A DNA stretch of 64,000 nt from Zoogloea sp041911615 (GTDB taxonomy: Bacteria; Pseudomonadota; Gammaproteobacteria; Burkholderiales; Rhodocyclaceae), in contig NZ_JAYROR010000080.1 of assembly GCF_041911615.1 (NCBI RefSeq), positions 56,816 to 120,815 on the forward strand. The letters run 5' to 3'. Numbering within the stretch: position 1 is the stretch's first letter; each line of letters begins with the position of its first letter. The notes beneath the pieces are model-generated. The model was not told the origin of the DNA. It did not search any database and was given only the letters and a program-made list of their open reading frames with translations. The position numbers were made by a program, and so were the translations under genes. Of the stretch, positions 38,234 through 48,222 are shown one piece after another.

Positions 38234-39655
38234 TCAGGGGGTGATCGTGAGCTCGGCGAGGGCGGCGCCGAAGGCGGTGTTGCACTGGCGGGCCTGGACT
38301 TCGCCGAGGTTGCGGGTTTCGGCGCGCAGGCAGGTGGGGCTGGTGTCGCCGCCGAGGATTTCGAGGGGCAGGTCGCGCAGGCTGCGGGTGTCGGCCGGGG
38401 CGCTGGCGAAGCGGCCGGCGCCGCCGAAACCGGCGCGCTGGAAATTGCGCGGGCTGTCGGTGACGAGGGCGAGCAGGCGCAGGGGCCCGGTGCCGATGTC
38501 GCGGGCGGACAGGGCGAAGCGCTGGCTGCCACCGAAGCGTTCGGCCGGCGCGGCGGGGGAGGGGTGGAGGAGGATCAACCCGTCGTCGCGGGCGGCGATC
38601 AGGTAGAGCTGTCCGCCGGCGGGGCCGCGCACGCTGAATTGGAGGGTGTCGGTGACGCGGTAGCTGCCGCGCAGGCCGCCGACGGTGACCTCGCGTCGCT
38701 CGCTGCGCTGGGCGTGGAGGGTCTGGAGGAGCCGGCGTGGCGTGACCGGTGCGCCGCTGGCGAGCCCCGGCGCGGGGGCCAGCGCCGGATTGCCGGCGAC
38801 GGCGATGCGGCCCGGCCTGGTGCGCTGGCGCTCGAGCTGGGCCTGGGCGCAGTGGCGCCAGTCGTCGCCGTTGGCGAGGCCGCCGGCCGCCGGTAGCGGC
38901 GCTCGGCCGTCGAGGCAGGCGAGCAGGGCGGCCGCGGTGCCGTCGGGGCCGGCGAGGGCGAGAACGTTGGCGCTCGCGGGGACGGAGGGCGCGCAGTGTT
39001 CGCCGCCTTCCGTCAGCACCACCAGCTTGTCGGCCTTGCGGGCGAGGGTGCGCAGGTAGGCGCTTAATTCCCCGGCCGGCAGGGCGCAGACGGCAGACTG
39101 CCCGGAGAGCTCGATGAAGGCGCGGTCGTCGGCGCCGAGCCGGGCATCGAGGGCGGCGAGGGCGCGGCGCAGGCCGTCCGCGTCGAGTCGGTCGGGGGCG
39201 GGTTGCTGGATGTTGGCGTCGGGCACGCCCATCAGCCGCGCGAGGGCGGTAGCGGTGTCGCCGTCGGGGCGGGCGCGGGCGGGGTCGAGGCCGAGGATCA
39301 GGGCGTGGTTGGAGGCGCGGGCGGCGCTGCGGGGGATCAGGCGCGGGTCCGGGCCGCCGGCGGTGGGGCCGGTAGCCGGGGGGGCCGTGGCCGCTGCGGG
39401 GTCGCCGTCCCGTTGCAGGCTCTGGCGCGGCAGCCAGCCGCTGCGCCCGCCGTCGGCTTCGACCTGGTACCAGTCGCGACGCTCGTCCACGATGCGCACG
39501 GTGGCGAGGCGATGGACGACGGTGACGACGGAGGCGAAGGCGCTGGGCTCGCTGCGCAGTTTTTCGGGGGCGGTGAGGGTGGCGGTATCGGCGGCGGCGA
39601 GCGCCATCGAGGCAAGGCCCAGACTCAGGGCGAGGATGGCGTGGCGCAGGCGCAT
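38234..39655 (-). CDS. Secreted SH3 / caspase-like / DUF4384 protein
   Basis: The start at 39655 gives 473 residues with a signal peptide (LRHAILALSLGLASMALAAA). An SH3b domain follows (~25-85; LRSEPSAFASVVTVVHRLAT and WYQVEADGGRSGWLPRQSL). The middle (~110-270) resembles a caspase-like fold (HALILGLDPARARPDGDTAT, LGADDRAFIELSGQSAVCAL), but no clear His/Cys catalytic pair is in the usual places, so it may be inactive. The C-terminal part resembles DUF4384 (VTDTLQFSVRGPAGGQLYLI and LLHPSPAAPAERF). It ends in ALAELTITP. A periplasmic signalling or scaffold role is possible. Confidence 0.8.
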   Translation of the reverse strand: MRLRHAILALSLGLASMALAAADTATLTAPEKLRSEPSAFASVVTVVHRLATVRIVDERRDWYQVEADGGRSGWLPRQSLQRDGDPAAATAPPATGPTAGGPDPRLIPRSAARASNHALILGLDPARARPDGDTATALARLMGVPDANIQQPAPDRLDADGLRRALAALDARLGADDRAFIELSGQSAVCALPAGELSAYLRTLARKADKLVVLTEGGEHCAPSVPASANVLALAGPDGTAAALLACLDGRAPLPAAGGLANGDDWRHCAQAQLERQRTRPGRIAVAGNPALAPAPGLASGAPVTPRRLLQTLHAQRSERREVTVGGLRGSYRVTDTLQFSVRGPAGGQLYLIAARDDGLILLHPSPAAPAERFGGSQRFALSARDIGTGPLRLLALVTDSPRNFQRAGFGGAGRFASAPADTRSLRDLPLEILGGDTSPTCLRAETRNLGEVQARQCNTAFGAALAELTITP

Positions 39656-39864
39656 GATATTGGCGGAGCGGGAGAAAAATGACGCTGGCGGGAGCTTACG
39701 GCAGGCCGGGACGGCTTGGCAAAGCGGCGGCGTGACCCACGCCACGGGCGGGCCGCGACGATGCCCGATGACGGCGCGCAGGGAACGCCCCCTCGTTCAA
39801 ATCGGTCAACTGCGGCACAATGCGCCCCTGCGCCGGAACCCGGCGCTTTCTGCCCGATTCTCCG
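39656..39864. promoter_or_regulatory. Divergent promoter region between the SH3/DUF4384 gene and lolC
   Basis: This 209 bp gap separates divergent starts. It holds a high-GC stretch with CACGCCACGGGCGGGCCGCG and a short AT-poor run, and no clear consensus -35/-10. It must carry the lolCD promoter or a leader, but I cannot place it. Confidence 0.4.
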
Positions 39865-41110
39865 ATGTCCTATGAATTCCTCGTCGGCCTGCGCTACACC
39901 CGCTCCAAGCGGCGGGCGCAGGGCCGCAACCGCTTCATCTCATTCATCTCGCTGGTGTCGATGCTGGGTATCGCGCTCGGCGTGGCGGCGCTGATCGTCG
40001 TGCTGTCGGTGATGAATGGTTTCCAGCGCGAGCTGCGCACGCGCATCCTCGGCGTCGCCTCCCATGTCCAGGTCAGTGGCTTCGACGGCGAGCTGGCCAA
40101 CTGGCAGCGGGTGGCCGACGAGGCGTCCAAGCATCCGCGCGTGAAGGCGGCGGCGCCTTTCGTGCAGGCCCAGGGGATGCTCTCCTTCGATCAGACGGTG
40201 CGCGGCACCTTGATCCGTGGCGTGCTGCCCGACGCCGAGGACCGGGTGGCCGATTTCGCCAGCCACATGCGCGTGGGGCGCCTCGACGATCTGCAGGCCG
40301 GCGGGTTCGGGATCGTGCTCGGTGCCGATCTGGCGCGGGCCCTGCATGTCTCGGAGGGTGACAAGGTGACCCTGATCGCGCCCCAGGGGCTGGTGACGCC
40401 GGCGGCGATCCTGCCGCGGGTGAAGCAGTTCCGGGTGGTGGGCATCTTCGAGGTGGGGATGTACGAATACGATTCGAGCCTCGCGCTGGTCCATCTGCAG
40501 GACGCCCAGGCGCTATACCGCATGGAAGACCGGGTGAGCGGGGTGCGCCTCAAGCTCGACGACTTGTTCGAGGCGCCGCGGGTGGCCCGCGAGCTGATGA
40601 AATATCTCGACGCCGACACCTTGGTGTCGGACTGGACCCGGAGCCACGCCAATTTCTTCCGGGCGGTGCAGATCGAGAAGAACGTGATGTTCATCATCCT
40701 GCTGCTGATCGTCGCGGTGGCGGCGTTCAACATCGTGTCGACGCTGGTGATGGCGGTGCAGGACAAGCAGGCCGACATCGCCATCCTGCGCACGCTGGGG
40801 GCGAGCCCGGGGTCGATCATGGGCATCTTCGTGATCCAGGGGGCGCTGATCGGCTTCATCGGCCTGGCGATCGGCGTGGCCGGCGGGGTGCTGCTGGCGC
40901 TCAACATCGACGTGGTGGTGCCGGCCATCGAGCGCCTGTTCGGGGTGCAGTTCCTGGCCAAGGACGTCTATTACATTTCCGACCTGCCCTCCGAGCTGCT
41001 GTGGTCGGACGTGATCGCGATCACCGCGGTGTCCTTCGTGCTCACGCTCGTGGCGACGTTGTACCCCAGCTGGCGCGCGTCGCGGCTCAACCCTGCGGAG
41101 GCCCTGCGCT

Positions 41111-41118
<8 letters not shown>
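39865..41118 (+). CDS. lolC: Lipoprotein-releasing ABC transporter permease LolC/LolE
   Basis: The start at 39865 gives 417 residues (MSYEFLVGLRYTRSKRRAQG), the standard LolC/E opening. One membrane helix near residue 35 is followed by a ~240-residue periplasmic domain and three C-terminal helices (FIILLLIVAVAAFNIVSTLV, FVIQGALIGFIGLAIGVAGG, VLTLVATLYPSWRAS). It ends SRLNPAEALRYE, the typical C-terminus. With LolD it extracts outer-membrane lipoproteins and passes them to LolA. It overlaps lolD by 8 bp. Only one permease gene is present, so it probably acts as a homodimer (LolF type). Confidence 0.94.
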
Positions 41119-41797
<679 letters not shown>

Positions 41798-41909
41798 GGC
41801 GGATTGCGGATTTCCCGTATTTTCCTTGGGGGCATCTCAAGTTTGCCGGCGGGCGGGTCGATAAGGGGCTAATCGGGTCAACGGCGACCCACGCCTTTCC
41901 GGAGACATC

Positions 41910-43931
41910 ATGAAAGCCCTTTTCGCGCCCGCGGTTGCCATGCTCAATCGCATGCGTTACCCGAAGAAGTTCGCCTTGCTGGGCGTGATTGCCCTGCTAG
42001 TGATCGGCTCATTGCTGGTTCAGCTGGCGAGCACCCTGAGCGAGAGCATCGTCGTCGCCGAGAAGGAGCGCGACTCCCTCGGCCGGGTGCCTCATCTGCT
42101 CAAGGTGATCCAGCTCACCCAGCAGCATCGTGGCCTCTCGTCCGGCGTATTGAACGGCAACGAATCGATGCGCCCGGCCCTGCAGAAGAAGACCGAGGAA
42201 CTGGCCGCCGCGGTGCGCACCGCCGAACAGAATCTCGCCAGTTCGGTGTCGCCGATGGCGGTCAGGCGCTGGGACGAGGTCAAGCGCGCCTGGCAGGCGC
42301 TGGAATCCGGCGGATTGCAGATGAAGCCCCGCGACAACCTGCAGGCCCACTCGGCGCTGATCCGCAACGAGGTGCTGACGCTCCATGACCTGGGCGACCA
42401 GGGCAATCTGACCCTCGACCCGTCGGCCGACAGCTACTACCTCATCGACAACATCATCCACCGCGTGCCGGATGTTTCCGAGCGCCTCGGGCGCCTGCGC
42501 GCGCTGGGCACCGGCGCCCTGTCGGCCAAGGCGGTGGACGATCAGCGCCGCTTCGACATCAGCTCGCAGCTGGGCGAGCTGAACATGACGCTGGCCGACT
42601 TCAACGAGAACCTGCAACGCGCGGGCGAGGCCAATCCCGCCTTAAAGCCGTCGCTCGACAAGCTCTCGCAAGAGTTCAACGCAGTCACCACCAAGGTCAT
42701 CGACGTGCTGCAGCAACACATCCTGAAGGGCGATTTCGAGATGGCGCCGGCGGCCTACTTCGAGTTGACCACCGGGGCCATCGACATGACCTTCGCCAAG
42801 ACTTTCGGCGAACTGATCCCCGAAACCGACAGCCTGTTGGCCAAGCGCGCGGCTGCCGATCGCCACGCCTTCCTCGTCCATGCCTCGATGTCCGGCGTCG
42901 CCGTGCTGGTGCTGATCTACCTGGCCATCGCGTTCTGCATGGCGGTGATGCAGTCGGTGCATGAACTGCGCGCCGGCGCCCGTCAGCTGGCGGAATGCAA
43001 CCTGCAGGCCCGCACCGAGTTCTCGGCCCACGACGAGCTGCGCCTGGTGGCCGATCAGTTCAACGAGATGGCTCAGTCCTTCGCGCACGTGATCGGCAAG
43101 CTGCAGCGGGGCGCCACCGACGTGGCCGGTGCGGCCGAGTCCCTCGCCCAGTCGGCGTCGCGGGTGTCCTTCGGCTCCGAGCAGCAAAGCTCGGCGGCGT
43201 CCAGCATGGCGGCGGCGGTCGAGGAGATGACCGTCGGCATCGAGGAAATCGCCACCAGCGCGTCGGCCGCCGAAGGCATTTCGTCCACCTCCGGGCGGCT
43301 GTCGGCGGAGGGCGGCGTGGTGGTCGAGAAGACGGTGGCGGAGATGGAGCGCATCGCCGGTTCGGTGCGCGATTCGGCGACGGTGATTCAGGAACTGGGC
43401 GACCAGTCGGCGCAGATTTCCACCATCGTCAATTCGATCAAGGAGATCGCCGATCAGACCAACCTGCTGGCCCTCAACGCGGCGATCGAAGCGGCGCGGG
43501 CCGGCGAGAGCGGACGCGGTTTCGCGGTGGTGGCCGACGAGGTGCGCAAGCTGGCCGAGCGCACCGCCAAGGCTACCGGCGAGATCACCGGTATGGTCAC
43601 GTCGATCCAGAACGGCACGGCCAAGGCGGTCGATACCATGCAGGACGGCGTCGCGCGGGTGCAGGAAGGCGTGGTGCTGGCCGAGCAGGCGGGCACGTCG
43701 ATGAGGGAAATCCACGCCGGCGCGACCCAGGTGGTGGGCGCGGTCACCGACATTTCGGCGGCGCTGCGCGAGCAGGGTGCGGCCAGCACCGAGATCGCCC
43801 GCAACGTCGAGCGCATCGCCCAGATGGCCGAGCAGAACAGCGCGGCCGTGCGCGATACCGCCGACACCGCGCGGCGCCTGGAAGAACTGGCGCGTCAGCT
43901 ACGTGAGGAAGTGGCGCACTTCCAGATCTGA
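41910..43931 (+). CDS. Methyl-accepting chemotaxis protein
   Basis: The product has 673 residues. A first membrane helix (FALLGVIALLVIGSLLVQLA) is followed by a ~290-residue helical periplasmic domain with LTQQHRGLSSGVLNGNESM, which has the QxxRG pattern seen in nitrate/nitrite-sensing (NIT-like) domains. The second helix is at about 318-338 (GVAVLVLIYLAIAFCMAVMQ), then HAMP, then the signalling domain with the conserved hairpin tip (IADQTNLLALNAAIEAARAG and ESGRGFAVVADEVRKLAERT). There is no C-terminal CheR-binding pentapeptide. The ligand is unknown; sensing of nitrogen oxides would fit the nearby NO genes but is an inference. Confidence 0.93.
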   Translation: MKALFAPAVAMLNRMRYPKKFALLGVIALLVIGSLLVQLASTLSESIVVAEKERDSLGRVPHLLKVIQLTQQHRGLSSGVLNGNESMRPALQKKTEELAAAVRTAEQNLASSVSPMAVRRWDEVKRAWQALESGGLQMKPRDNLQAHSALIRNEVLTLHDLGDQGNLTLDPSADSYYLIDNIIHRVPDVSERLGRLRALGTGALSAKAVDDQRRFDISSQLGELNMTLADFNENLQRAGEANPALKPSLDKLSQEFNAVTTKVIDVLQQHILKGDFEMAPAAYFELTTGAIDMTFAKTFGELIPETDSLLAKRAAADRHAFLVHASMSGVAVLVLIYLAIAFCMAVMQSVHELRAGARQLAECNLQARTEFSAHDELRLVADQFNEMAQSFAHVIGKLQRGATDVAGAAESLAQSASRVSFGSEQQSSAASSMAAAVEEMTVGIEEIATSASAAEGISSTSGRLSAEGGVVVEKTVAEMERIAGSVRDSATVIQELGDQSAQISTIVNSIKEIADQTNLLALNAAIEAARAGESGRGFAVVADEVRKLAERTAKATGEITGMVTSIQNGTAKAVDTMQDGVARVQEGVVLAEQAGTSMREIHAGATQVVGAVTDISAALREQGAASTEIARNVERIAQMAEQNSAAVRDTADTARRLEELARQLREEVAHFQI

Positions 43932-43954
43932 ACCCCCGCGGCTGCGGCCCGACT

Positions 43955-43994
43955 CCGACGCCCCGCTGCGCCATCGTGCGCACCGGGGCGTCGG
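43955..43994. terminator. Hairpin between convergent MCP and K+ channel genes
   Basis: CCGACGCCCCG (43955-43965) pairs with CGGGGCGTCGG (43984-43994), an 11-bp perfect stem around an 18-base loop that can pair further. No T-tract is next to either end. Position between convergent stops suggests a Rho-assisted or bidirectional 3'-end structure. Confidence 0.5.
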
Positions 43995-44057
43995 CTTATG
44001 GATGCGCCGTGCGTGGGGGAGGGCGGTCGCCGCGTCGCGGCCTGGCCTGCCCTGCGA

Positions 44058-45158
44058 CTAGTCGGGCAGCAGGGCGCTTTCGAGCTCCTGGCGGCCCTGG
44101 GGCGAGGCCATCGCGATGACCAGCTGACCGGGTTCGAGCATGAAATCCTTGGCCGGATTGAAGATCACTTCCTCATGCCGGCGCACGGCCAGCAGCACGT
44201 AGTTGGGGCTGCGCAGGCGCAGGGTATCGAGGGCGCGCGGGGTGAAGTTGTCGGGCACGCGCACCTCCTCGAGGCGCAGCTTGAGTTCCGAGCGCAGCAT
44301 CTCGTCGAGGAAGGACACCACGTGGGGCCGGATCATGCTGGAGGCGATCCGCATGCCGCCGGTGAAGTCCGGCGAGATCACGCTGTCGGCGCCGGCCTTG
44401 CGGAGCTTCTCGGCGTTGCGCACCTCGTGGCAGCGGGCCACCACGCGGATCGTCGGGTTGAGCTGGCGGGCGGTGAACACGATCATCAGGTTGCGGCTGT
44501 CGTCGCCCGTGACGGCGAACACGCCCTGGGCGTCCATGATGCCGGCCGACAGCAGCAGGTCGTCGTCGCTGGCGTCGCCGCCCAGGTAGACCAGCCCCGG
44601 CAGGCGCTCGCGCTGGGATTCGAGCGCCACCTCGTCGGCGTCGATGGCGACGAAGTGGCGGTGGGTGGTGGTCAGCTCGTTGGCGACGTTGCGCCCGACC
44701 CGGCCGAAGCCGCAGATGATGTAATGGCCATGGAGCTTGCGAATCTGCTTTTCCATGCGTCGTCTCCGCAGGGTGTAATCGAGGTCGCTTTCGAGGAAGA
44801 AAACGGTCAGGCTGGTGAAGAGGAAGGTCACCGCGCCGAAGCCCGCGAGGGCGATCAGGCCGGCGAACAGGCGCTCGCCGAAGCCGTCGATCTGCACGAC
44901 TTCGCCGTAGCCCACGGTGGTGACCGTGATGATGGTCATGTAGAACGCGTCGGACAGGTTGGCCGAATCGCCGCCGGCGATGTAGAAGCCGGCCGTGCCG
45001 ACGACCATCAGCGCCACCAGGAATCCGGCGGCGAAGTAGATGCGCAGCAGGATGCGCGGCAGCTGGCTGTGGCGCTTGGCCGGCACCGCGGCGGATTTCT
45101 TGCGTTTGCGCAGGTGGAACAGGCGGCGCAGGAGGGCGAGGACGTAGCTGATCTTCAA
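44058..45158 (-). CDS. Two-helix potassium channel with RCK (TrkA-N/C) domains
   Basis: The TTG start at 45158 overlaps the upstream stop (TTGA), giving 366 residues. Two membrane helices (LLRIYFAAGFLVALMVVGTA and LFAGLIALAGFGAVTFLFTS) flank the pore with the filter TVTTVGYGE. A TrkA-N RCK domain follows (HGHYIICGFGRVGRNVANEL, IDADEVALESQRERLPGLVY), then a TrkA-C domain at the end (PGQLVIAMASPQGRQELESA). It conducts K+ and is gated by ligand, probably NAD(H)/ATP or an ion. It is coupled to the DUF2062 gene. Confidence 0.92.
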   Translation of the reverse strand: MKISYVLALLRRLFHLRKRKKSAAVPAKRHSQLPRILLRIYFAAGFLVALMVVGTAGFYIAGGDSANLSDAFYMTIITVTTVGYGEVVQIDGFGERLFAGLIALAGFGAVTFLFTSLTVFFLESDLDYTLRRRRMEKQIRKLHGHYIICGFGRVGRNVANELTTTHRHFVAIDADEVALESQRERLPGLVYLGGDASDDDLLLSAGIMDAQGVFAVTGDDSRNLMIVFTARQLNPTIRVVARCHEVRNAEKLRKAGADSVISPDFTGGMRIASSMIRPHVVSFLDEMLRSELKLRLEEVRVPDNFTPRALDTLRLRSPNYVLLAVRRHEEVIFNPAKDFMLEPGQLVIAMASPQGRQELESALLPD

Positions 45159-45694
45159 GGGTTGCGCTTTCGGCGCTGGTGCCAGTGGTGGATGAGGTAG
45201 CTCCGCCAGGCGAGGCGGGTGAGCAGGTAACCGGCCACCGAGAGCCCCGACGCCAGCACGATGAGGCCGAGCATCAACGGCTGGCCCAGCCCGGCCATCC
45301 AGCTGGCGAGCGCCTGGAGCCAGTCGCCCAGGCCCGTGCCGCCCCATTCGGGCGGGGCGGTGAAGTCGCCGCCGTCCTTGCCGAGAATCCACTCGCCGAT
45401 GGCGAACGCCGCCACGTAGAGCGGCAGGATCGTGAGCGGGTTGGTGTACAGCGTGGTGAACAGCGCCAGGGGCAGATTGACCCGGAAGGCCAGGCAGCAC
45501 ATTGCTGCGCCCAGCATCTGGAAGGGGCCGGGGATGAGGCCGCAGAACAGCCCCACCGCCACCGCGCCGGCCGCGGAGTGGCGGTTGAGGTGCCACAGGC
45601 GGGGATGGAACAGGGTTGTGCCGAAAGGGGCGAGCCAGCGGTTGGCGGCGAGCGCCTCGTGATCCGGCAGGTAGCGCTTGAGCAGTCGTCGCAT
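45155..45694 (-). CDS. DUF2062 membrane protein
   Basis: This 179-residue protein begins MRRLLKRYLPDHEALAANRW, with NRHSAAGAVAVGLFCGLIPG and PLALFTTLYTNPLTILPLYV, the DUF2062 signature. It has four predicted helices. Function is unknown; in many proteobacteria it lies near channel, competence or lipid genes. It overlaps the K+ channel start by 4 bp. Confidence 0.9.
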   Translation of the reverse strand: MRRLLKRYLPDHEALAANRWLAPFGTTLFHPRLWHLNRHSAAGAVAVGLFCGLIPGPFQMLGAAMCCLAFRVNLPLALFTTLYTNPLTILPLYVAAFAIGEWILGKDGGDFTAPPEWGGTGLGDWLQALASWMAGLGQPLMLGLIVLASGLSVAGYLLTRLAWRSYLIHHWHQRRKRNP

Positions 45695-45810
45695 GGTGTG
45701 GTGATGGGTGCCGGCGGGCGATACCCGTGTCTTCTGGAGGGATTCTAACCGAGTCGTCGCGACTTGGTGTTTGCCGCACGGAACGGCCGTTTTCGGCTAG
45801 ATTGCGGGTC

Positions 45811-48153
45811 ATGCGGATTATCGTGATGGCATTTGCGGCGGGCATTCTGGCCTGCCAGCTGGGGGCGACGCTGGCGTCGTCGGAGGCGCGTCTGGTGGCC
45901 CTGGGTGTGGCGCTGGTCAGCGGCGTGCTGGCCGGCTGGTTGCGGCGGCGGACCTGGGTCCGGTGCGCGCTGCTGGCCGTGACGGCGGCGGCGCTGGGCT
46001 GGAGCTGGGCCGGCTGGCGAGCCGAGCTGCGTCTGGCGGACGCCCTGCCGGCCGAGTGGGAAGGGCGCGACGTGGTGCTGACCGGCGTGGTCGCGTCACT
46101 GCCGCAGGATTTCGAGCGCGGCCTGCGCTTCGTCTTCGAGGTGGAGGAGGCCGCCGCGCCGGTGCCGCGCCGGCTGTCGCTGGCTTGGTACGCGGGGCTG
46201 CGAGACGACGAGACGCACACCGTGCCCGCGCTCCATGCGGGCGAGCGCTGGCGGCTCACGGTGCGGCTCAAGCGCCCGCACGGCAACGTCAATCCCCACG
46301 GCTTCGACTACGAGGGCTGGCTGCTCCAGCAGGATCTGCGCGCCACCGGCTACGTGCGCCCGGCGGACGCCAATCTGCGCCTCGATGCCTTCGTGCCAGG
46401 GCTGATGAACGGCGTCGAGCGTTTGCGCGAAGACGTGCGCGCGCGCTTTCGCCAGGCCTTGCCCGACGCGCCCTACACCGGCGTGCTGGTGGCCCTGGCG
46501 GTGGGCGACCAGCGGGCGATTGCGCCCGAGCTGTGGCGCACCTTCGCGGCCACGGGCATTTCGCATCTGGTGGCGATCAGCGGCCTGCACGTCACGATGA
46601 TGGCGGCGCTGTGCGCGGCGGCGGTCGGCTGGGCGTGGCGTCGCGTGCCCCGCCTGGCACTGCGCTGGCCGGCGCAACAGGCGGCGGTGGTGGCCGGTTT
46701 CGTCACGGCGCTGGCGTACTGCCTGCTGGCCGGCTGGGGCGTGCCGGCCCGGCGCACCCTGTTCATGCTCGGCTGCGTGGCGCTGGCGATCGCCGCGCGA
46801 CGGGAGACGGCGCCGAGCCGCGTGCTGGCGGTGGCCCTCGGGCTGGTCCTGGTGCTCGATCCGTGGGCGGTGCTGGCGGCAGGGTTCTGGCTGTCGTTCG
46901 GGGCGGTGGCGCTGCTGCTCTTCGTCGGCAGCGGACGCCTTGCCCGTGACGGACGCTGGCGCGAGGCGCTGCGCGCCCAGGGGGCGATCACCGTCGGGCT
47001 GGTGCCTGCGCTGTTGGTGCTGTTCCAGCAGTTCTCGGTGGTGTCGCCGATCGCCAACGCGTTTGCGATTCCGCTGGTGAGCTTCGTCGTCACGCCGCTG
47101 GCCATCGCCTACGCGCTGGTGCCGCTGCAGATGCTGGCCGATCTGGCCCACGCCGCCTTCGCGCTGACGATGCTGCCGGTGCGCGCGCTGGCGGAGCTGC
47201 CGTGGGCGGCGTGGCAGCAGGCCGCACCGCCGCCGGCCCTGGCGCTGGCGGCGACCCTGGGCTGCCTGTGGGCGCTGCTGCCCCGGGGGACGCCGGCACG
47301 CTGGGTCGGGCTGGTGCCGCTGGTGCCGCTCCTGCTGTGGACGCCGCCACGCCCGGCGCCCGGCGAGGCGCAGGTGGCGGTGCTCGACGTGGGCCAGGGC
47401 CTGGCGGTGCATGTCCAGACCGCCGCCCACGATCTCGTGTTCGATACCGGCCCGGCGTTCTCGGCCGACGCCAACAGCGGCGAGCGCATCCTGCTGCCGT
47501 ACTTGCGGGCGGCCGGGGTGCGACGGCTCGACACGCTGGTGGTCACCCACCAGGACAACGACCACGCGGGTGGTGCCGAAGCGCTGCTCGCCGGCATTCC
47601 GGTGGCGACGGTGCGCAGCTCGCTGCCGCCCAACCATCCGGTGCGCCTGATCGCCGGCCGCCGTGATCTGCCCTGCGCCGCCGGGCAGGCCTGGGACTGG
47701 GATGGGGTGCGCTTCACCGTGCTCCACCCGGCCCAGGCCAGCGATGCGGTGCCGCGACGGACCAACGACATCGCCTGCGTGCTGCGCGTCGAAGCGGGGG
47801 GACGGCGTCTGCTGCTTACCTCCGACATCGAGGCGGGCGCGGAGGCCGAGTTGATCGCCCGCGATGCCGTCGGGCTCGCCAGCGACGTGGTGGTGGTGCC
47901 GCACCATGGCAGCCGCACCTCGTCGACGCCGGCTTTCATCGCCGCCACCCGGCCGCGATGGGTGATCTACCCGGTGGGCTATCGCAACCGCTTCCGCCAC
48001 CCCAACGCGGCGGTGGCCCAGCGCTGGGCGGACGCCGGCGCCGGGGTGCGCCGCACCGACGCCGGCGGGGCGATCGTGTTCCGCCTCGGCGCCGCGCCGC
48101 CCCGGCTCGAGGCCGCGCGCGATCTGGCGCCGCGCTACTGGCACGGGCGCTGA
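45811..48153 (+). CDS. comEC: DNA uptake channel ComEC/Rec2
   Basis: The start at 45811 gives 780 residues. An N-terminal DUF4131 region is followed by the Competence domain with multiple helices (ATGISHLVAISGLHVTMMAA is the hallmark, then WGVPARRTLFMLGCVALAIA). A C-terminal metallo-beta-lactamase-like domain contains VAVLDVGQGLAVHV, VVTHQDNDHAGG and PHHGSRTSS. ComEC carries single-stranded DNA across the inner membrane, and the MBL domain may be the nuclease that degrades the other strand. The frame continues upstream without a ribosome site, so 45811 is used. It is divergent from DUF2062. Confidence 0.95.
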   Translation: MRIIVMAFAAGILACQLGATLASSEARLVALGVALVSGVLAGWLRRRTWVRCALLAVTAAALGWSWAGWRAELRLADALPAEWEGRDVVLTGVVASLPQDFERGLRFVFEVEEAAAPVPRRLSLAWYAGLRDDETHTVPALHAGERWRLTVRLKRPHGNVNPHGFDYEGWLLQQDLRATGYVRPADANLRLDAFVPGLMNGVERLREDVRARFRQALPDAPYTGVLVALAVGDQRAIAPELWRTFAATGISHLVAISGLHVTMMAALCAAAVGWAWRRVPRLALRWPAQQAAVVAGFVTALAYCLLAGWGVPARRTLFMLGCVALAIAARRETAPSRVLAVALGLVLVLDPWAVLAAGFWLSFGAVALLLFVGSGRLARDGRWREALRAQGAITVGLVPALLVLFQQFSVVSPIANAFAIPLVSFVVTPLAIAYALVPLQMLADLAHAAFALTMLPVRALAELPWAAWQQAAPPPALALAATLGCLWALLPRGTPARWVGLVPLVPLLLWTPPRPAPGEAQVAVLDVGQGLAVHVQTAAHDLVFDTGPAFSADANSGERILLPYLRAAGVRRLDTLVVTHQDNDHAGGAEALLAGIPVATVRSSLPPNHPVRLIAGRRDLPCAAGQAWDWDGVRFTVLHPAQASDAVPRRTNDIACVLRVEAGGRRLLLTSDIEAGAEAELIARDAVGLASDVVVVPHHGSRTSSTPAFIAATRPRWVIYPVGYRNRFRHPNAAVAQRWADAGAGVRRTDAGGAIVFRLGAAPPRLEAARDLAPRYWHGR

Positions 48154-48222
48154 AACCGGGCGCTCGCCGTCCGGTGCTATGCTTGGCGTCTCCGCCTCCG
48201 GGCCACTCGAACCGCCATTGCC

